A stretch of 64,000 bases of DNA. Source: Umezawaea beigongshangensis (lineage in GTDB: Bacteria > Actinomycetota > Actinomycetes > Mycobacteriales > Pseudonocardiaceae). The translations under genes were made by a program, and so were the position numbers. The DNA is taken from assembly GCF_016464305.1 (NCBI RefSeq), contig NZ_JAEIOJ010000007.1, forward strand, positions 124,001 through 188,000. The letters run 5' to 3'. The notes below the pieces were generated by a model. It was not told the origin of the DNA and ran no database searches. It saw only the letters and a list, made by a program, of their open reading frames with translations. Of this stretch, positions 43,038-51,296 are shown piece by piece (position 1 is the stretch's first letter; each line of letters starts with the position of its first letter).

Positions 43038-44120
43038 ATGGAGCCGGACCGACCTCGCAGGCCGACGCTGGACACCGTCGCCGCGGCGGTGGGGGTGTCC
43101 AGGGCGACCGTGAGCAACGCCTACAACCGGCCGGACCAGCTCTCGGCGGCCCTGCGCGAGCGCGTCCTCGACACGGCCCGCGCGCTCGGGTACGGCGGAC
43201 CAGATCCCGTCGCCCGCAGTCTCGCGACCCGGCGCAGCGCGGCCGTGGCGCTCCTGCTGTGCGACGACCTGCCCTCCTCGTTCGCCGATCCCGCGCTGTC
43301 CGTGCTGCTCGACGGCCTGGCGCAGACGGTGGACGGGCACGACCACTGGCTGGTCCTGATGCCGGGGGCCGGCTGCAACGGCCCGCGCCCCGAGATGGTG
43401 ACGAGGGCGCAGGCGGACGTCGTCGTGGCCTACTCGCTGCCCGAGGACTCACCCGCGCTGGCCGCCGTGCGGGCGCGGGGCCTGCCGCTGGTGCTGATCG
43501 ACCAGCCGGTGCTGCCCGGCGCAGCCGTCGTGGCGGTCGACGACGAGGGCGGGGCCGGCGCGGCCGCACGGCACCTGCTGGACCTGGGGCACCGCGACTT
43601 CGGCGTCATCACCTTCTCCTTGCACAGCGACGGCCTGTCCGGTCCGATGTCACTGGAACGCCGACGCGCCCACGCGCCCTTCCCGGTGACGCGCGACCGC
43701 CTGAACGGCTACCTGACCGCGCTCGCCGACGCGGGCGTCGACCCGGACGCGGTGCCCGTGTGGGAGGCGCCGGGCAGCGAACGCGAACTGGGCCGCGTCG
43801 GCGGCCGGTGGCTCCTGGAGCGCTCCCCCCGGCCGACCGCGCTGCTGTGCGCGTCGGACGAACTGGCGTTCGGCGCCCTCCAGGCCGTGCGGGACCTCGA
43901 CCTGACGGTGCCGGACGACGTGTCGGTGGTCGGTTTCGACGACGTCCCCGCCGCACACCGCGCGGACCCACCGTTGACCACGGTGCGTCAACCCCTGATC
44001 GAGAAGGGGCGTCGAGCGGGCGAACTGGCGCTGCGCCTGCTCGACGGCGAGAGGCCCGGAACACCCGTTCGGCTCCCCGCCGACCTCGTCGTGAGAGCGT
44101 CGACTGGGCCGATCGAGTGA
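43038..44120 (+). CDS. LacI-family regulator of the divergent MFS gene
   Basis: 360 residues. HTH at about 9-30 (TLDTVAAAVGVSRATVSNAYN) followed by the sensor domain with VAVDDEGGAGAAARHLLDLGHRDFG and VVGFDDVPAAHRADPPLTTVRQP. ATG at 43038 with TATCCT six bases upstream and no Shine-Dalgarno, so leaderless. Divergence from the MFS transporter and a shared operator point to local control. It differs clearly from the amylase-linked LacI at 22290. Confidence 0.92.
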   Translation: MEPDRPRRPTLDTVAAAVGVSRATVSNAYNRPDQLSAALRERVLDTARALGYGGPDPVARSLATRRSAAVALLLCDDLPSSFADPALSVLLDGLAQTVDGHDHWLVLMPGAGCNGPRPEMVTRAQADVVVAYSLPEDSPALAAVRARGLPLVLIDQPVLPGAAVVAVDDEGGAGAAARHLLDLGHRDFGVITFSLHSDGLSGPMSLERRRAHAPFPVTRDRLNGYLTALADAGVDPDAVPVWEAPGSERELGRVGGRWLLERSPRPTALLCASDELAFGALQAVRDLDLTVPDDVSVVGFDDVPAAHRADPPLTTVRQPLIEKGRRAGELALRLLDGERPGTPVRLPADLVVRASTGPIE

Positions 44121-44246
44121 TCCCCACCACAAACAGCCGTCTTGATCACTCTTCTGGGCGCAGACCGGAAACGGTCAAACGTCTTGGAGCGATGTGCTCG
44201 GTGGGGCCAGCTACTCTGCTACGGCGAGTGGTCGCCAGCCCCTTCA

Positions 44247-44319
44247 GCCTCCGTAGCTCAGTGGAGAGAGCGAGGGACTTCTAATCCCGAGGTCGCAGGT
44301 TCGAATCCTGCCGGGGGCG
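44247..44319 (+). tRNA. tRNA-Arg (anticodon TCT)
   Basis: 73 bases. Acceptor GCCTCCG pairs with CGGGGGC (one T-G wobble), discriminator G. The anticodon loop is CTTCTAA, giving anticodon TCT. T-arm GGTTCGAATCC is present. The anticodon stem has an A-G mismatch at its outer pair. No CCA encoded. No integrase or attachment-site duplication is visible nearby. Confidence 0.93.
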
Positions 44320-44346
44320 CCTCACTGACCGGCGTGACGAGCTGTT

Positions 44347-44399
44347 CAGAACGGTGTGAGGGCCGGTCCGCGAGTCGGACCGGCCCTCACACCGTTCTG
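44347..44399. terminator. Perfect 24-bp hairpin after tRNA-Arg
   Basis: Two fully complementary 24-base arms with loop CGAGT lie between tRNA-Arg and the convergent gene ending at 44406. It serves both directions. Confidence 0.85.
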
Positions 44400-44405
44400 G
44401 GGTCG

Positions 44406-45002
44406 TCAGCGGGTGAGGGAGATGGCGAAGGGTGCGAACCCGCTGGCGCGGATCACGTGCGGGACGAACAGCACGGCGGCTTCGGTGGCGCGTGCGGTGG
44501 TGATGCCGCCGAGGTCGACGATCTGCTCCTGCTGCCAGCCCAGGTCGGCCAGCAGTGCGCGCACGGTCTGCTTGGCCTCCGGGTTCTCGCCGGACAGGAA
44601 CGCGGTCGGGGCCCCGGTGAGCGAGGCGGGGGCGGTCATGACGGAGAACAGCATCGTGTTCAGGGTCTTCACGACGTGGGTGTCCGGCAGGGCCTGCTGC
44701 AACTGCTCGGCGAGGCTGGACGCGGGGTAGAGCAGGTCGGCGGGCAGGCCGTCGGGTCCGTCGGTGGTGGCGTTGGAGACGTCGACGAGGATCTTGCCGC
44801 GCAGCTGTTCGCGCAGCGCGGCCAGTCGCCCCAGTGATCCCGCGCCGGGAGTGGCGTTGACGACGACCTGCGCCGGCGCCGCGGCGCGAGCGGCGGCACC
44901 GGGGGTGCGGTCGGCGACGGCGACCCGGTGTCCGGCGGTGGTCAGGGCGTTGGCGAGGGTGCCGCCGACGCGGCCGTTTCCCAGAATCGCGATCGTGGTC
45001 AC
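44406..45002 (-). CDS. NAD(P)-binding F420-reductase-like protein
   Basis: 198 residues. An N-terminal Rossmann motif (TIAILGNGRVGGTLANAL, GxGxxG near 8-13) and the overall length match the NADP oxidoreductase, F420-dependent family (NPD-like reductases). Also visible are VVVNATPGAG and VDVSNATTD, then HVVKTLNTMLFSVM. It probably transfers hydride between NADP and F420 or another cofactor; the partner is unknown. GTG at 45000-45002 with GGAG nine bases upstream. It lies 29 bases downstream of the inositol-phosphatase-like gene, in one operon likely controlled by the divergent LysR regulator. Confidence 0.82.
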   Translation of the reverse strand: MTTIAILGNGRVGGTLANALTTAGHRVAVADRTPGAAARAAAPAQVVVNATPGAGSLGRLAALREQLRGKILVDVSNATTDGPDGLPADLLYPASSLAEQLQQALPDTHVVKTLNTMLFSVMTAPASLTGAPTAFLSGENPEAKQTVRALLADLGWQQEQIVDLGGITTARATEAAVLFVPHVIRASGFAPFAISLTR

Positions 45003-45031
45003 GGTGGTGTGCTCCTTCGGGTGGTGGACGG

Positions 45032-45844
45032 TCAGCGGGTGAGGGTGGCGACGGCGGCGGTGTGCACGCCGGGGGCCGCGGCCAGGAAGCCGTCGCTGGC
45101 CGGGGTCCACGGGCGGCCAGCGGTGTCGGTGACGCGTCCGCCCGCCTCGGTGACCAGCAGTGCGCCGGGCAGCAGGTCGGCGCGCGCACCGGCGAACTGC
45201 CAGAACGCGTCCACGCGCCCGGCGGCCACGTCGATCAGGTGCAGGGTCGCGGGCACGGAGGTGCGCACCACGAGCGCGTCGCGCAGCATCGCGGTGATCG
45301 AGGCACCCGCCCGCCGCACGACCGCCTCGTCCTCGTCCGGGCGGGCCTGACTCGTGGCCACCAGCCCCAGCCCCAGGTCGGCGGTGCCGGACACGTGCAG
45401 CGCCCGGCCGTCCAGGTGCGCACCGCCGCCGACGCGCGCCGTGCAGGTCCGGCCGGTCAGCGGCAGGTGCACCGCGGTGAGCACCGGCCGGTTGTCGCGC
45501 ACCAGCGTCGCGGTCACCGCCCACTCCGGCAGAGCGTGCAGGTGGTTGACGTTGCCCTCGACCGGATCCACCACCCACCACTCCCCCGGCGGCAACTCCC
45601 CGCCCTCCAGCTCCTCCCGCACCCAGCCCGCGCCCGGACGCACACCCGTGAGGCCGGGGCGCAGCACCGCCAGGGCCGCGTCGTCGTTGACCGCCAGCGC
45701 GCTCATCAGCTCCTCGCGGGTCTCGTGGCGCACCACCTCGCCGAAGCGCTCGCGCAGCACCGCACCGGCCGCGCGCACCACGACCGCGGTGCGCGCCAGC
45801 AGGTCGGCATCGGAGACGACGGTGTTCTGAGCGGTTCCGGACAT
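45032..45844 (-). CDS. Inositol monophosphatase-like protein with altered metal motif
   Basis: 270 residues. Fold of the IMPase/FBPase/CysQ superfamily. The usual metal motif DPxDGTxN is replaced by DPVEGNVNH (near residue 93): Asp to Glu and Thr to Asn. The upstream Glu of the metal site can be placed only roughly in WVREELEGG. The C-terminal motif appears as FWQFAGARADLLPGALLVTEAGG, where Asp replaces nothing essential but the usual WDxAAG is altered. Activity is therefore uncertain. ATG at 45842-45844. First gene of a two-gene operon divergent from LysR. Confidence 0.78.
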   Translation of the reverse strand: MSGTAQNTVVSDADLLARTAVVVRAAGAVLRERFGEVVRHETREELMSALAVNDDAALAVLRPGLTGVRPGAGWVREELEGGELPPGEWWVVDPVEGNVNHLHALPEWAVTATLVRDNRPVLTAVHLPLTGRTCTARVGGGAHLDGRALHVSGTADLGLGLVATSQARPDEDEAVVRRAGASITAMLRDALVVRTSVPATLHLIDVAAGRVDAFWQFAGARADLLPGALLVTEAGGRVTDTAGRPWTPASDGFLAAAPGVHTAAVATLTR

Positions 45845-45909
45845 GGCGGCACTCCATCTGAACAGGGGGAACGAGGTCTTGCGGGCTTCTGTCTCGTGCT
45901 CGCGTCTCG

Positions 45910-45962
45910 ACGGTATTTCCACCGTGGATTAACTGCAAGTGCATGTGAAGCACGGTTAGAAT
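45910..45962. promoter_or_regulatory. Divergent promoters between LysR and reductase operon
   Basis: Leftward: TTGCAG (complement of 45933-45938), 17-base spacer, TACCGT (complement of 45910-45915). Rightward: TAGAAT at 45957-45962, seven bases before the LysR ATG. Between them a GTGC-N7-GCAC dyad (45939-45953) fits a LysR T-N11-A site placed to control both directions. Confidence 0.6.
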
Positions 45963-45969
45963 TACTGTC

Positions 45970-46887
45970 ATGCAATTGGATTTGAACCTGCTCGCCGCCC
46001 TCGACGCCCTGCTCGAAGAGGGCAGCGTGACCGCGGCGGCCGACCGGCTGCACGTCACCGCCCCGGCGATGAGCCGCAGCCTCGGCCGGATCCGGCGCAC
46101 CACCGGAGATCAGATCCTGGTGCGCACCGGGCGCACGATGACACCGACGCCGTACGCGATCGCCGTCCGGGAACAGGTGCACGAACTGCTGCATCAGGTG
46201 CAGGGCGTGCTGGCGCCGAGTCGTGAGCTCGACCTCACCACGCTCGAACGCACCTTCACGTTGCGCTGGCACGACTCGCTCCTCGCCCTCGCGGGCCCCG
46301 CACTGCTGACGGCCGTGCGCGAGCAGGCGCCGGGCGTGCGGTTGCGCTTCGTCGCCGAGTCGAGCGTCGACACGCCGGAACTGCGCCGCGGCCAGGTCGA
46401 CCTGGAGGCGAACGCGAGCCGCCCGACCGCACCCGACGTCCGCACCGAGCAGGTCGCCCAGACGCGTCTCGTCGCCGTCGTGCGGCGGGAGCACCCGCTC
46501 GCCCGCGGCGAGACCGTCACCGCCGAGCGGTACGCCGCGGCCGAGCACATCACCGTCTCGCGGCGCGGAAAGCTCGACAACGCCCTGGACGAGGTTCTCG
46601 CACGGCTGGGACTCGCCCGGCGCGTGGTGGCGACCGTGCCCACCGAAGCAGCCGCGTTCGCGTTCGCGCGCGACGCCGACCTCCTCCTCACGGCGCCGGA
46701 GGTCACCGCGCGCTCAGCTGCCGCGGACCTCGGCCTGACGCTGCTCCCGCTGCCCCTCGACCTGCCCCCCGCTCCGGTCCTCCTGTCGTGGCACCAGCGC
46801 TACGACACCGATCGCGCCCACGTCTGGTTGCGCGATCTCGCACGGGCCGCGCTGGTCGACTCGGCCGCAGATAACTCGATTGTCTAA
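45970..46887 (+). CDS. LysR-family regulator
   Basis: 305 residues. HTH near 4-40 (LNLLAALDALLEEGSVTAAADRLHVTAPAMSRSLGRIR) [landmarks TAAADRLHVTAPAMSRSLGR], then the two-lobed substrate-binding domain starting near 90. The ATG at 45970 has TAGAAT seven bases upstream and no Shine-Dalgarno, hence leaderless. Divergent from the phosphatase/reductase operon, its probable target. The following FAD monooxygenase gene is on the same strand 100 bases downstream but has its own promoter. Confidence 0.92.
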   Translation: MQLDLNLLAALDALLEEGSVTAAADRLHVTAPAMSRSLGRIRRTTGDQILVRTGRTMTPTPYAIAVREQVHELLHQVQGVLAPSRELDLTTLERTFTLRWHDSLLALAGPALLTAVREQAPGVRLRFVAESSVDTPELRRGQVDLEANASRPTAPDVRTEQVAQTRLVAVVRREHPLARGETVTAERYAAAEHITVSRRGKLDNALDEVLARLGLARRVVATVPTEAAAFAFARDADLLLTAPEVTARSAAADLGLTLLPLPLDLPPAPVLLSWHQRYDTDRAHVWLRDLARAALVDSAADNSIV

Positions 46888-46909
46888 TTACTAGACGACG
46901 AGATAGATT
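46880..46909 (+). promoter_or_regulatory. Promoter with MarR-like operator for FAD monooxygenase
   Basis: A dyad TTGTCTA-N5-TAGACGA (46880-46898) overlaps the LysR stop codon. TTGTCT (46880-46885) and TAGATT (46904-46909), 18 bases apart, form a good promoter. The dyad covers its -35, so a repressor, perhaps the MarR at 48960, could control the monooxygenase. Confidence 0.55.
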
Positions 46910-46987
46910 TGTCGGGTCGGGCACTCCAGCGGGTGCGTCCACTCGCGGTGGCCGGTCGGAGCAACCACGTCTCGGAGGACCTCGCCC

Positions 46988-48220
46988 GTGTCCGCACCCA
47001 GCGTCCTGATCTCCGGGGCCAGCATCTCCGGTCCCGCTCTCGCCCACTGGCTCAACGCCGCCGGCTGGGACACCACCGTGGTCGAACGCTTCGACGGACT
47101 GCGCGAGGCGGGTCAGAACGTCGACGTGCGCGGGGCGGCGCGCGAGGTCGTGCGCCGCATGGGCCTGCGGGACGCCGTCCTGGCCGCGCGGACCGGGGAG
47201 AGGGGCACCGCGCTCGTCGACGGCAGCGGTCGGACCGTCGCGGCCTTCCCCGGCGACGCCACGGCCGTCGACGGCGCCACGGCGGAGCTGGAGATCCTGC
47301 GCGGCGAGCTCTCGCGGGTGATCGTCGACAGCACCCGGCCGGACACGGAGTACGTCTTCGGCGACCAGATCACCGGCCTGAACGACACGGGCGACCGGGT
47401 CGAGGTGTCCTTCCTGCACTCGGCGCCCCGCTCGTTCGACGTGGTCGTGATCGCGGAGGGGCTCACCTCCCGCACCCGGTCGCTGGTCCTGCCGCAGGCC
47501 CGCATCCACCACCTCGGCCTGTACATGGCCTACCTGACCGTTCCCCGGACGGCCGAGGACGACGACTGGTGGCGCTGGTACCACGCACCGGACCAGCGCC
47601 AGGTGACCCTGCGCCCGGACAACCTGGGGACCGTCCGGGCGACCCTGGCGTTCATGACCAACGTCCGCGGGCTGGAGAACCTCGACCAGCGCGACCAGAC
47701 CGCGCTGCTGCGCGAGACGTTCGCCGACGCCGGCTGGGTCACCCCGCGCGTCCTCGACGCTCTGGACGCCGCCCCCTACTACTTCGACGCGATCGGTCAG
47801 GTCCGCCTGCCCTCCTGGAGCCGGGGGCGGGTCGGGCTGGTCGGCGACGCCGCGTACTGCGCGGCACCGCTCAGCGGCACGGGAACCAGCCTCGCCCTGG
47901 TCGGCGCCTACGTGCTGGCCTCGGAGCTGGCCACCCGCCCCGATCACGCCGACGCCTTCGCCGCCTTCGAACGGAAGATGCGGCCCTACGTGGCCGGTGC
48001 GCAGGCCCTCCCGCCGGGAGCACCGGGCTTCGCCTACCCCAGGACCCGCGCCGGGATCACCGCCCTGCGCACCGCCGGACGGCTTCTGGGCAGCAGGCCC
48101 GCACAGCGTCTGGCCCTGGCCGACCGGCTCGCGAAGACCTCGGCCGACGACGTCGACCTGCCCGACTTCTTCCCGCGCGGCGGGAGCACGGGGGTCGACA
48201 CCCGGCAGGAGGGGGCATGA
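46988..48220 (+). CDS. FAD-dependent aromatic-type monooxygenase
   Basis: 410 residues, class A flavin monooxygenase (PHBH/Tet(X)-like). The dinucleotide fold reads SVLISGASISGPALAHWL (about 5-22), where GASISG replaces the usual GxGxxG, a common variant. The second motif is GRVGLVGDAAYCAAPLSGTG near 275-295 (the GD motif). Hydroxylates an aromatic or polyketide-like substrate, or inactivates a drug. GTG at 46988 after GGAGG. Its stop overlaps the start of a frameshifted metallo-hydrolase as ATGA, so they were one operon. Confidence 0.9.
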   Translation: MSAPSVLISGASISGPALAHWLNAAGWDTTVVERFDGLREAGQNVDVRGAAREVVRRMGLRDAVLAARTGERGTALVDGSGRTVAAFPGDATAVDGATAELEILRGELSRVIVDSTRPDTEYVFGDQITGLNDTGDRVEVSFLHSAPRSFDVVVIAEGLTSRTRSLVLPQARIHHLGLYMAYLTVPRTAEDDDWWRWYHAPDQRQVTLRPDNLGTVRATLAFMTNVRGLENLDQRDQTALLRETFADAGWVTPRVLDALDAAPYYFDAIGQVRLPSWSRGRVGLVGDAAYCAAPLSGTGTSLALVGAYVLASELATRPDHADAFAAFERKMRPYVAGAQALPPGAPGFAYPRTRAGITALRTAGRLLGSRPAQRLALADRLAKTSADDVDLPDFFPRGGSTGVDTRQEGA

Positions 48221-48935
48221 CCCGCGCGACCGCCATCGCCCGAGACCCGAGGTGGACGCCCACCTCGGTCAGCAACGCCCACCTGTGGCGCGACGACCTC
48301 GGAGTCGTGGTCGTGGACCCCGGACTGCCCGGTGACGAGATCGCGGTGCTGGAGGCGCTCGACCAGATCGGCGCCTCGGCCCGTGACGTCCGCACCATCG
48401 TGCTCACGCACTTCCGCAGCGACCACTCCGGTGCCGCCGCGGCCCTGGCCGACCTGACGGGAGCCGCGTCGCGACCGGCGACCGCGACGCGGCCGTGCTG
48501 CGCGGCGAGGAGCCCGCGCCCGACCCCGTGCTCACCGCGCTGGAGCGGCCGATCCACGAGGAGATCGCGCGGGCGCACCCGGAGAACCTCGCCCCGCCCC
48601 GCTGCCCCGTCGACCTGGACCTGAACGACGGCGACCACGTCGGCGGGCACGAGGCGCTGGTCGTGCACGCCGTCTCGGGCCACACGCCGGGCAGCACCGC
48701 CCTGCACCTGCCCGCACGGGCCGCGGTGCTGACCGGTGACCTCGCTGTCAGGACGCCTCGCGGAGACACGTCGCTCGGGCCGTTCGACGTCGACCGCCAG
48801 CAGGCCGGGGCAGCGCTGCGCCGCCTGGCCGCGCTCCGTCCCGGGGTCGCCGGTCTCGGGCACGGCACGCCACTGCTCGGCGACGCCACCGCCGCTCTGG
48901 CCGGGACACTCGACGCCGTCGCCGACGAACCCTGA
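48217..48935 (+). pseudogene. Frameshifted metallo-beta-lactamase-fold hydrolase
   Basis: The first part (MTRATAIARDPRWTPT through LTHFRSDHSGAA) is in one frame. From about 48469 the family sequence continues in another frame (ATGDRDAAVLRGEEPAPDP, then VVHAVSGHTPGSTALHL, VLTGDLAVRTP and GLGHGTPLL) to the stop at 48935. Restoring one G after GCCGCG (48464-48469) joins the frames. In addition the metal motif reads HFRSDH, with Arg replacing the second His of HxHxDH. Both changes indicate loss of function, although a sequencing error could explain the shift alone. It starts by ATGA overlap with the monooxygenase. Confidence 0.8.
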
Positions 48936-48959
48936 CCGGGGTGCCGACGAACGCGGCGG

Positions 48960-49424
48960 TCACCCCTCCGGTCGGGACGGGTCGCGCGTGCTCATGGTGC
49001 GGGTCACCGCGTCCAGGAACCGCCGCACCACCTGCTGGTCGTGTTCGTCGAGCCCGCGACTGATCTCGTCGATCGCCCGGATCGTGGGGACCACGGCGCC
49101 GAGAGTGGCCCGGTGGGCCGACGGGGTCGTCATCACCGCGACACGGCGGCGGTCGCTGCTGCTGCGGACCCGCTCGACGTGCCCGGCCTGTTCCAGGCGG
49201 TCGATCAGCACGGTCACCGACGCGGAACGGATGCCCAGCGACGCCGCCAGCTCGGACGGTCCCATCGGACCGTGCTGCTCCAGCAGGGACAGCGCGGCCA
49301 TGTCCGTGCCGTTGACCCCCAGTTCCCGCGACAGACGCGCCGAGAGCTCCCGCGACGCGTTGATCAGGTGACGCACCGCCACCGTCAGCTCCGTGAGCTC
49401 GGGCAGCTCCAGCTGGTCCGTCAC
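48960..49424 (-). CDS. MarR-family regulator
   Basis: 154 residues. Winged HTH near 55-100 (MGPSELAASLGIRSASVTVLIDRLEQAGHVERVRSS, landmarks LASLGIRSASVTVLIDRLE) with the wing DRRRVAVMTT. N- and C-terminal dimerisation helices are present. GTG at 49422-49424. It faces the monooxygenase/hydrolase operon convergently with 24 bases between stops. It may act on the MarR-like dyad at 46880. TATCAT (complement of 49462-49467) could be its -10. Confidence 0.9.
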   Translation of the reverse strand: MTDQLELPELTELTVAVRHLINASRELSARLSRELGVNGTDMAALSLLEQHGPMGPSELAASLGIRSASVTVLIDRLEQAGHVERVRSSSDRRRVAVMTTPSAHRATLGAVVPTIRAIDEISRGLDEHDQQVVRRFLDAVTRTMSTRDPSRPEG

Positions 49425-49637
49425 GCCGTGATCACCCCTCGTCGACAGCCGGTCGACGAATGATACGACCGGGTCCGCGCTCCTCCCGCCGATGCGCTGT
49501 CGGCCTCCGGGGCGGCGCGGTCACCCCGGCGTCCGGCGTGATCCGCGGAGGGCACGGCCGAACGGCGCCCCGCCGGGCGGTCGGGAGCGGTTCGACGGCC
49601 CGGCGCGGCGAGCCGGGATCGGCCGTCGGACGCGGAC

Positions 49638-50417
49638 TCAGCCGCGGATCTCCCGGCGGATCCAGTCGGCGATCACGTCGACGCGCGCGGTGGTCTCCTC
49701 CTCGGCGTGCGGGCACGCCGGGCCGTCGCTCTCCACGGACACGATCGTGGCGCGGCCGTGCGCGCCCGGCCGGACGTACGGAGCGCCGGAGTCGTACGGG
49801 CAGGCGCTGGTGTCGGGCCGCGGCCACACGCCGTGCACGCCCGCCGTGGTGTCGTCGACGCTGCTGACCTCGACCTCGCCGAAGTGCAGGATCTTCGAGG
49901 GGCCGGTGGTGGTCTCGGTGGCGCCCCAGCCGGCGAGCGTCAGCTCCTCGCCCGCGACCGGTGGCCGGCTCGGCAGCGCGACGGGCCGCACGCCGGTCAC
50001 CGGGGTGGCCAGCTTCGCGATCGAGACGTCGTTGACCGGCGACTGCCGCACCTCGACGACCTCGACCCTCGTGCCCCGGCCGTCGTCCAGGTCGACCGTG
50101 CCGATCGTCGCGGTCACCGGGTAGGGCACGGGGCCGCTCACCGGGACGCCGTCGACGTCGCGGAAGCAGTGACCGGCGGTGACCACCCACCGCGGAGCGA
50201 TCAGCGAGGCCGAGCAGGCGCTGCCGCGCGTCGTGCCGTCCGGGTTCGGGACGGCCGGTGCGGTTAGCTGCACGGCGTACGGGAACTGGCCCGCCGCCGC
50301 CGGGACGCCGTGGGCGACCGCCTCGGCGGTGCCGGCTCCGAGCGTCGTCGCGGTGGTCACCAGTGCAGCGCTCATCAGGGCAGCGCTCATCGGGCTCGCC
50401 GTCGTGGACCTGCGCAC
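49638..50417 (-). CDS. Secreted trypsin-like serine protease
   Basis: 259 residues. Signal peptide (about 1-33) ends GTAEAVAHG. Chymotrypsin fold: His in WVVTAGHCF, Asp in VNDVSIAKL, Ser in CPYDSGAPYV. The usual GDSGGP reads YDSGAP, so the oxyanion Gly flanks differ while the triad is kept. Two disulphides are likely from the Cys pairs. I chose the GTG at 50415-50417 with GGAAGG upstream. Extracellular proteolysis is expected. It is monocistronic; the 212 bases downstream to the MarR start contain nothing I recognise. Confidence 0.87.
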   Translation of the reverse strand: MRRSTTASPMSAALMSAALVTTATTLGAGTAEAVAHGVPAAAGQFPYAVQLTAPAVPNPDGTTRGSACSASLIAPRWVVTAGHCFRDVDGVPVSGPVPYPVTATIGTVDLDDGRGTRVEVVEVRQSPVNDVSIAKLATPVTGVRPVALPSRPPVAGEELTLAGWGATETTTGPSKILHFGEVEVSSVDDTTAGVHGVWPRPDTSACPYDSGAPYVRPGAHGRATIVSVESDGPACPHAEEETTARVDVIADWIRREIRG

Positions 50418-50847
50418 CGAGGCTCGTCCTTCCCCGGCGGGCGTTCGAGACCGGCCCGCCACCAGTGGGGACGGCGGCAGTGGTCCTCCGCGCGTCCGCC
50501 GGATCGGATCACGGCCAGTAGACCGACGCGCCGCGTCGTCCGTCAACACCGGAAGGGGTGAAGGGACGACCTCGTGCCCGAACGGCCGAACGGCCGGGAC
50601 CTCGCGCGGTGCCGGGGAGAGGAGCGCCGGGCCGGGCGCCGCTTTCGCGCCTTTCCCGGGAAAGGCGGACGGAGACGTACGTCACGGACGTCCCTACTGC
50701 GGTCGGAGCAATCGGGCTGCCGATGTCACGAATGTGTCACCCCCCCCGCCCGAATGTTCACCATTTCGTTGTCCGCGCGACCGGCTCGCGGTTTCCGGAC
50801 ACGCGAAAGCCCCCGGCCCGCAGGGGGCCGGGGGCTCGTCGAGTCGG
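50418..50847. other. Intergenic region with 20-bp palindrome
   Basis: No credible gene in these 430 bases. Notable are a perfect 20-bp palindrome at 50648-50667 (arms CGCCTTTCCC and GGGAAAGGCG, no loop) and the direct pair TGTCACGAATGTGTCACC near 50723. The terminator of the GlsB-type gene is at the right end. The promoter of the protease should lie near 50418-50520 on the minus strand. Confidence 0.6.
50808..50836 (-). terminator. Terminator of GlsB-type membrane protein gene
   Basis: A perfect 12-bp stem (AGCCCCCGGCCC / GGGCCGGGGGCT) with loop of five, followed on the minus strand by TTTCG, lies 11 bases after the stop at 50848. Confidence 0.75.
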
Positions 50848-51120
50848 TCAGTGGTGGGCGTGAGCCCGCTTGCCGGTGACGAGACGGTAGACGCCGAGCA
50901 CGATCAGGGCGCCGAGGATGGCCAGCAGCCAGGTGCTCAGGTCGAAGAAGGTGCCCAGGTCGGTGCCGAAGATGGCACGCCCGACGAAACCGCCGATCAC
51001 GGCGCCGACGATGCCCAGGAGCATCGTGACGATGATGCCGCCGGGGTCCTTGCCGGGCATGACGGCCTTCGCGATGGCACCGGCGATGAGACCCAGGACA
51101 ATCCAACCCAGAATGCCCAT
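50848..51120 (-). CDS. GlsB/YeaQ/YmgE-family small membrane protein
   Basis: 90 residues, three membrane helices. Starts MGILGWIVLGLIAGAIAKAVMPG and has the glycine-zipper run LLGIVGAVIGGFVGRAIFG, both family hallmarks. Often called transglycosylase-associated or stress-linked, but the function is unproven. ATG at 51118-51120 with GGAGGGAGCG upstream. The AT-rich 176 bases upstream (with runs of A and T near 51205-51225) should hold a promoter, perhaps a stress sigma type. It is followed by a strong terminator. Confidence 0.9.
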   Translation of the reverse strand: MGILGWIVLGLIAGAIAKAVMPGKDPGGIIVTMLLGIVGAVIGGFVGRAIFGTDLGTFFDLSTWLLAILGALIVLGVYRLVTGKRAHAHH

Positions 51121-51296
51121 CAGGGCGCTCCCTCCTCTGTGTCGAACCTCTTTCGGTTCAACTCGTTTCCTGCTCGGTGGGGGGATGCCCAGGGCCACTC
51201 GTTTTTACACACCCAATTTTTCGAGCATTGTTCCGAGCGGCGCTCGCATCGGCGTTCCAGCAGGTGACGGGAGGGTTCTCCGCTGGCCGGGACAGC

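Noticed and set aside
44247-44319. tRNA-Arg as an integration site
   Set aside because: tRNA genes are frequent attachment sites, but there is no integrase, no repeated tRNA 3' end and no change of composition nearby.
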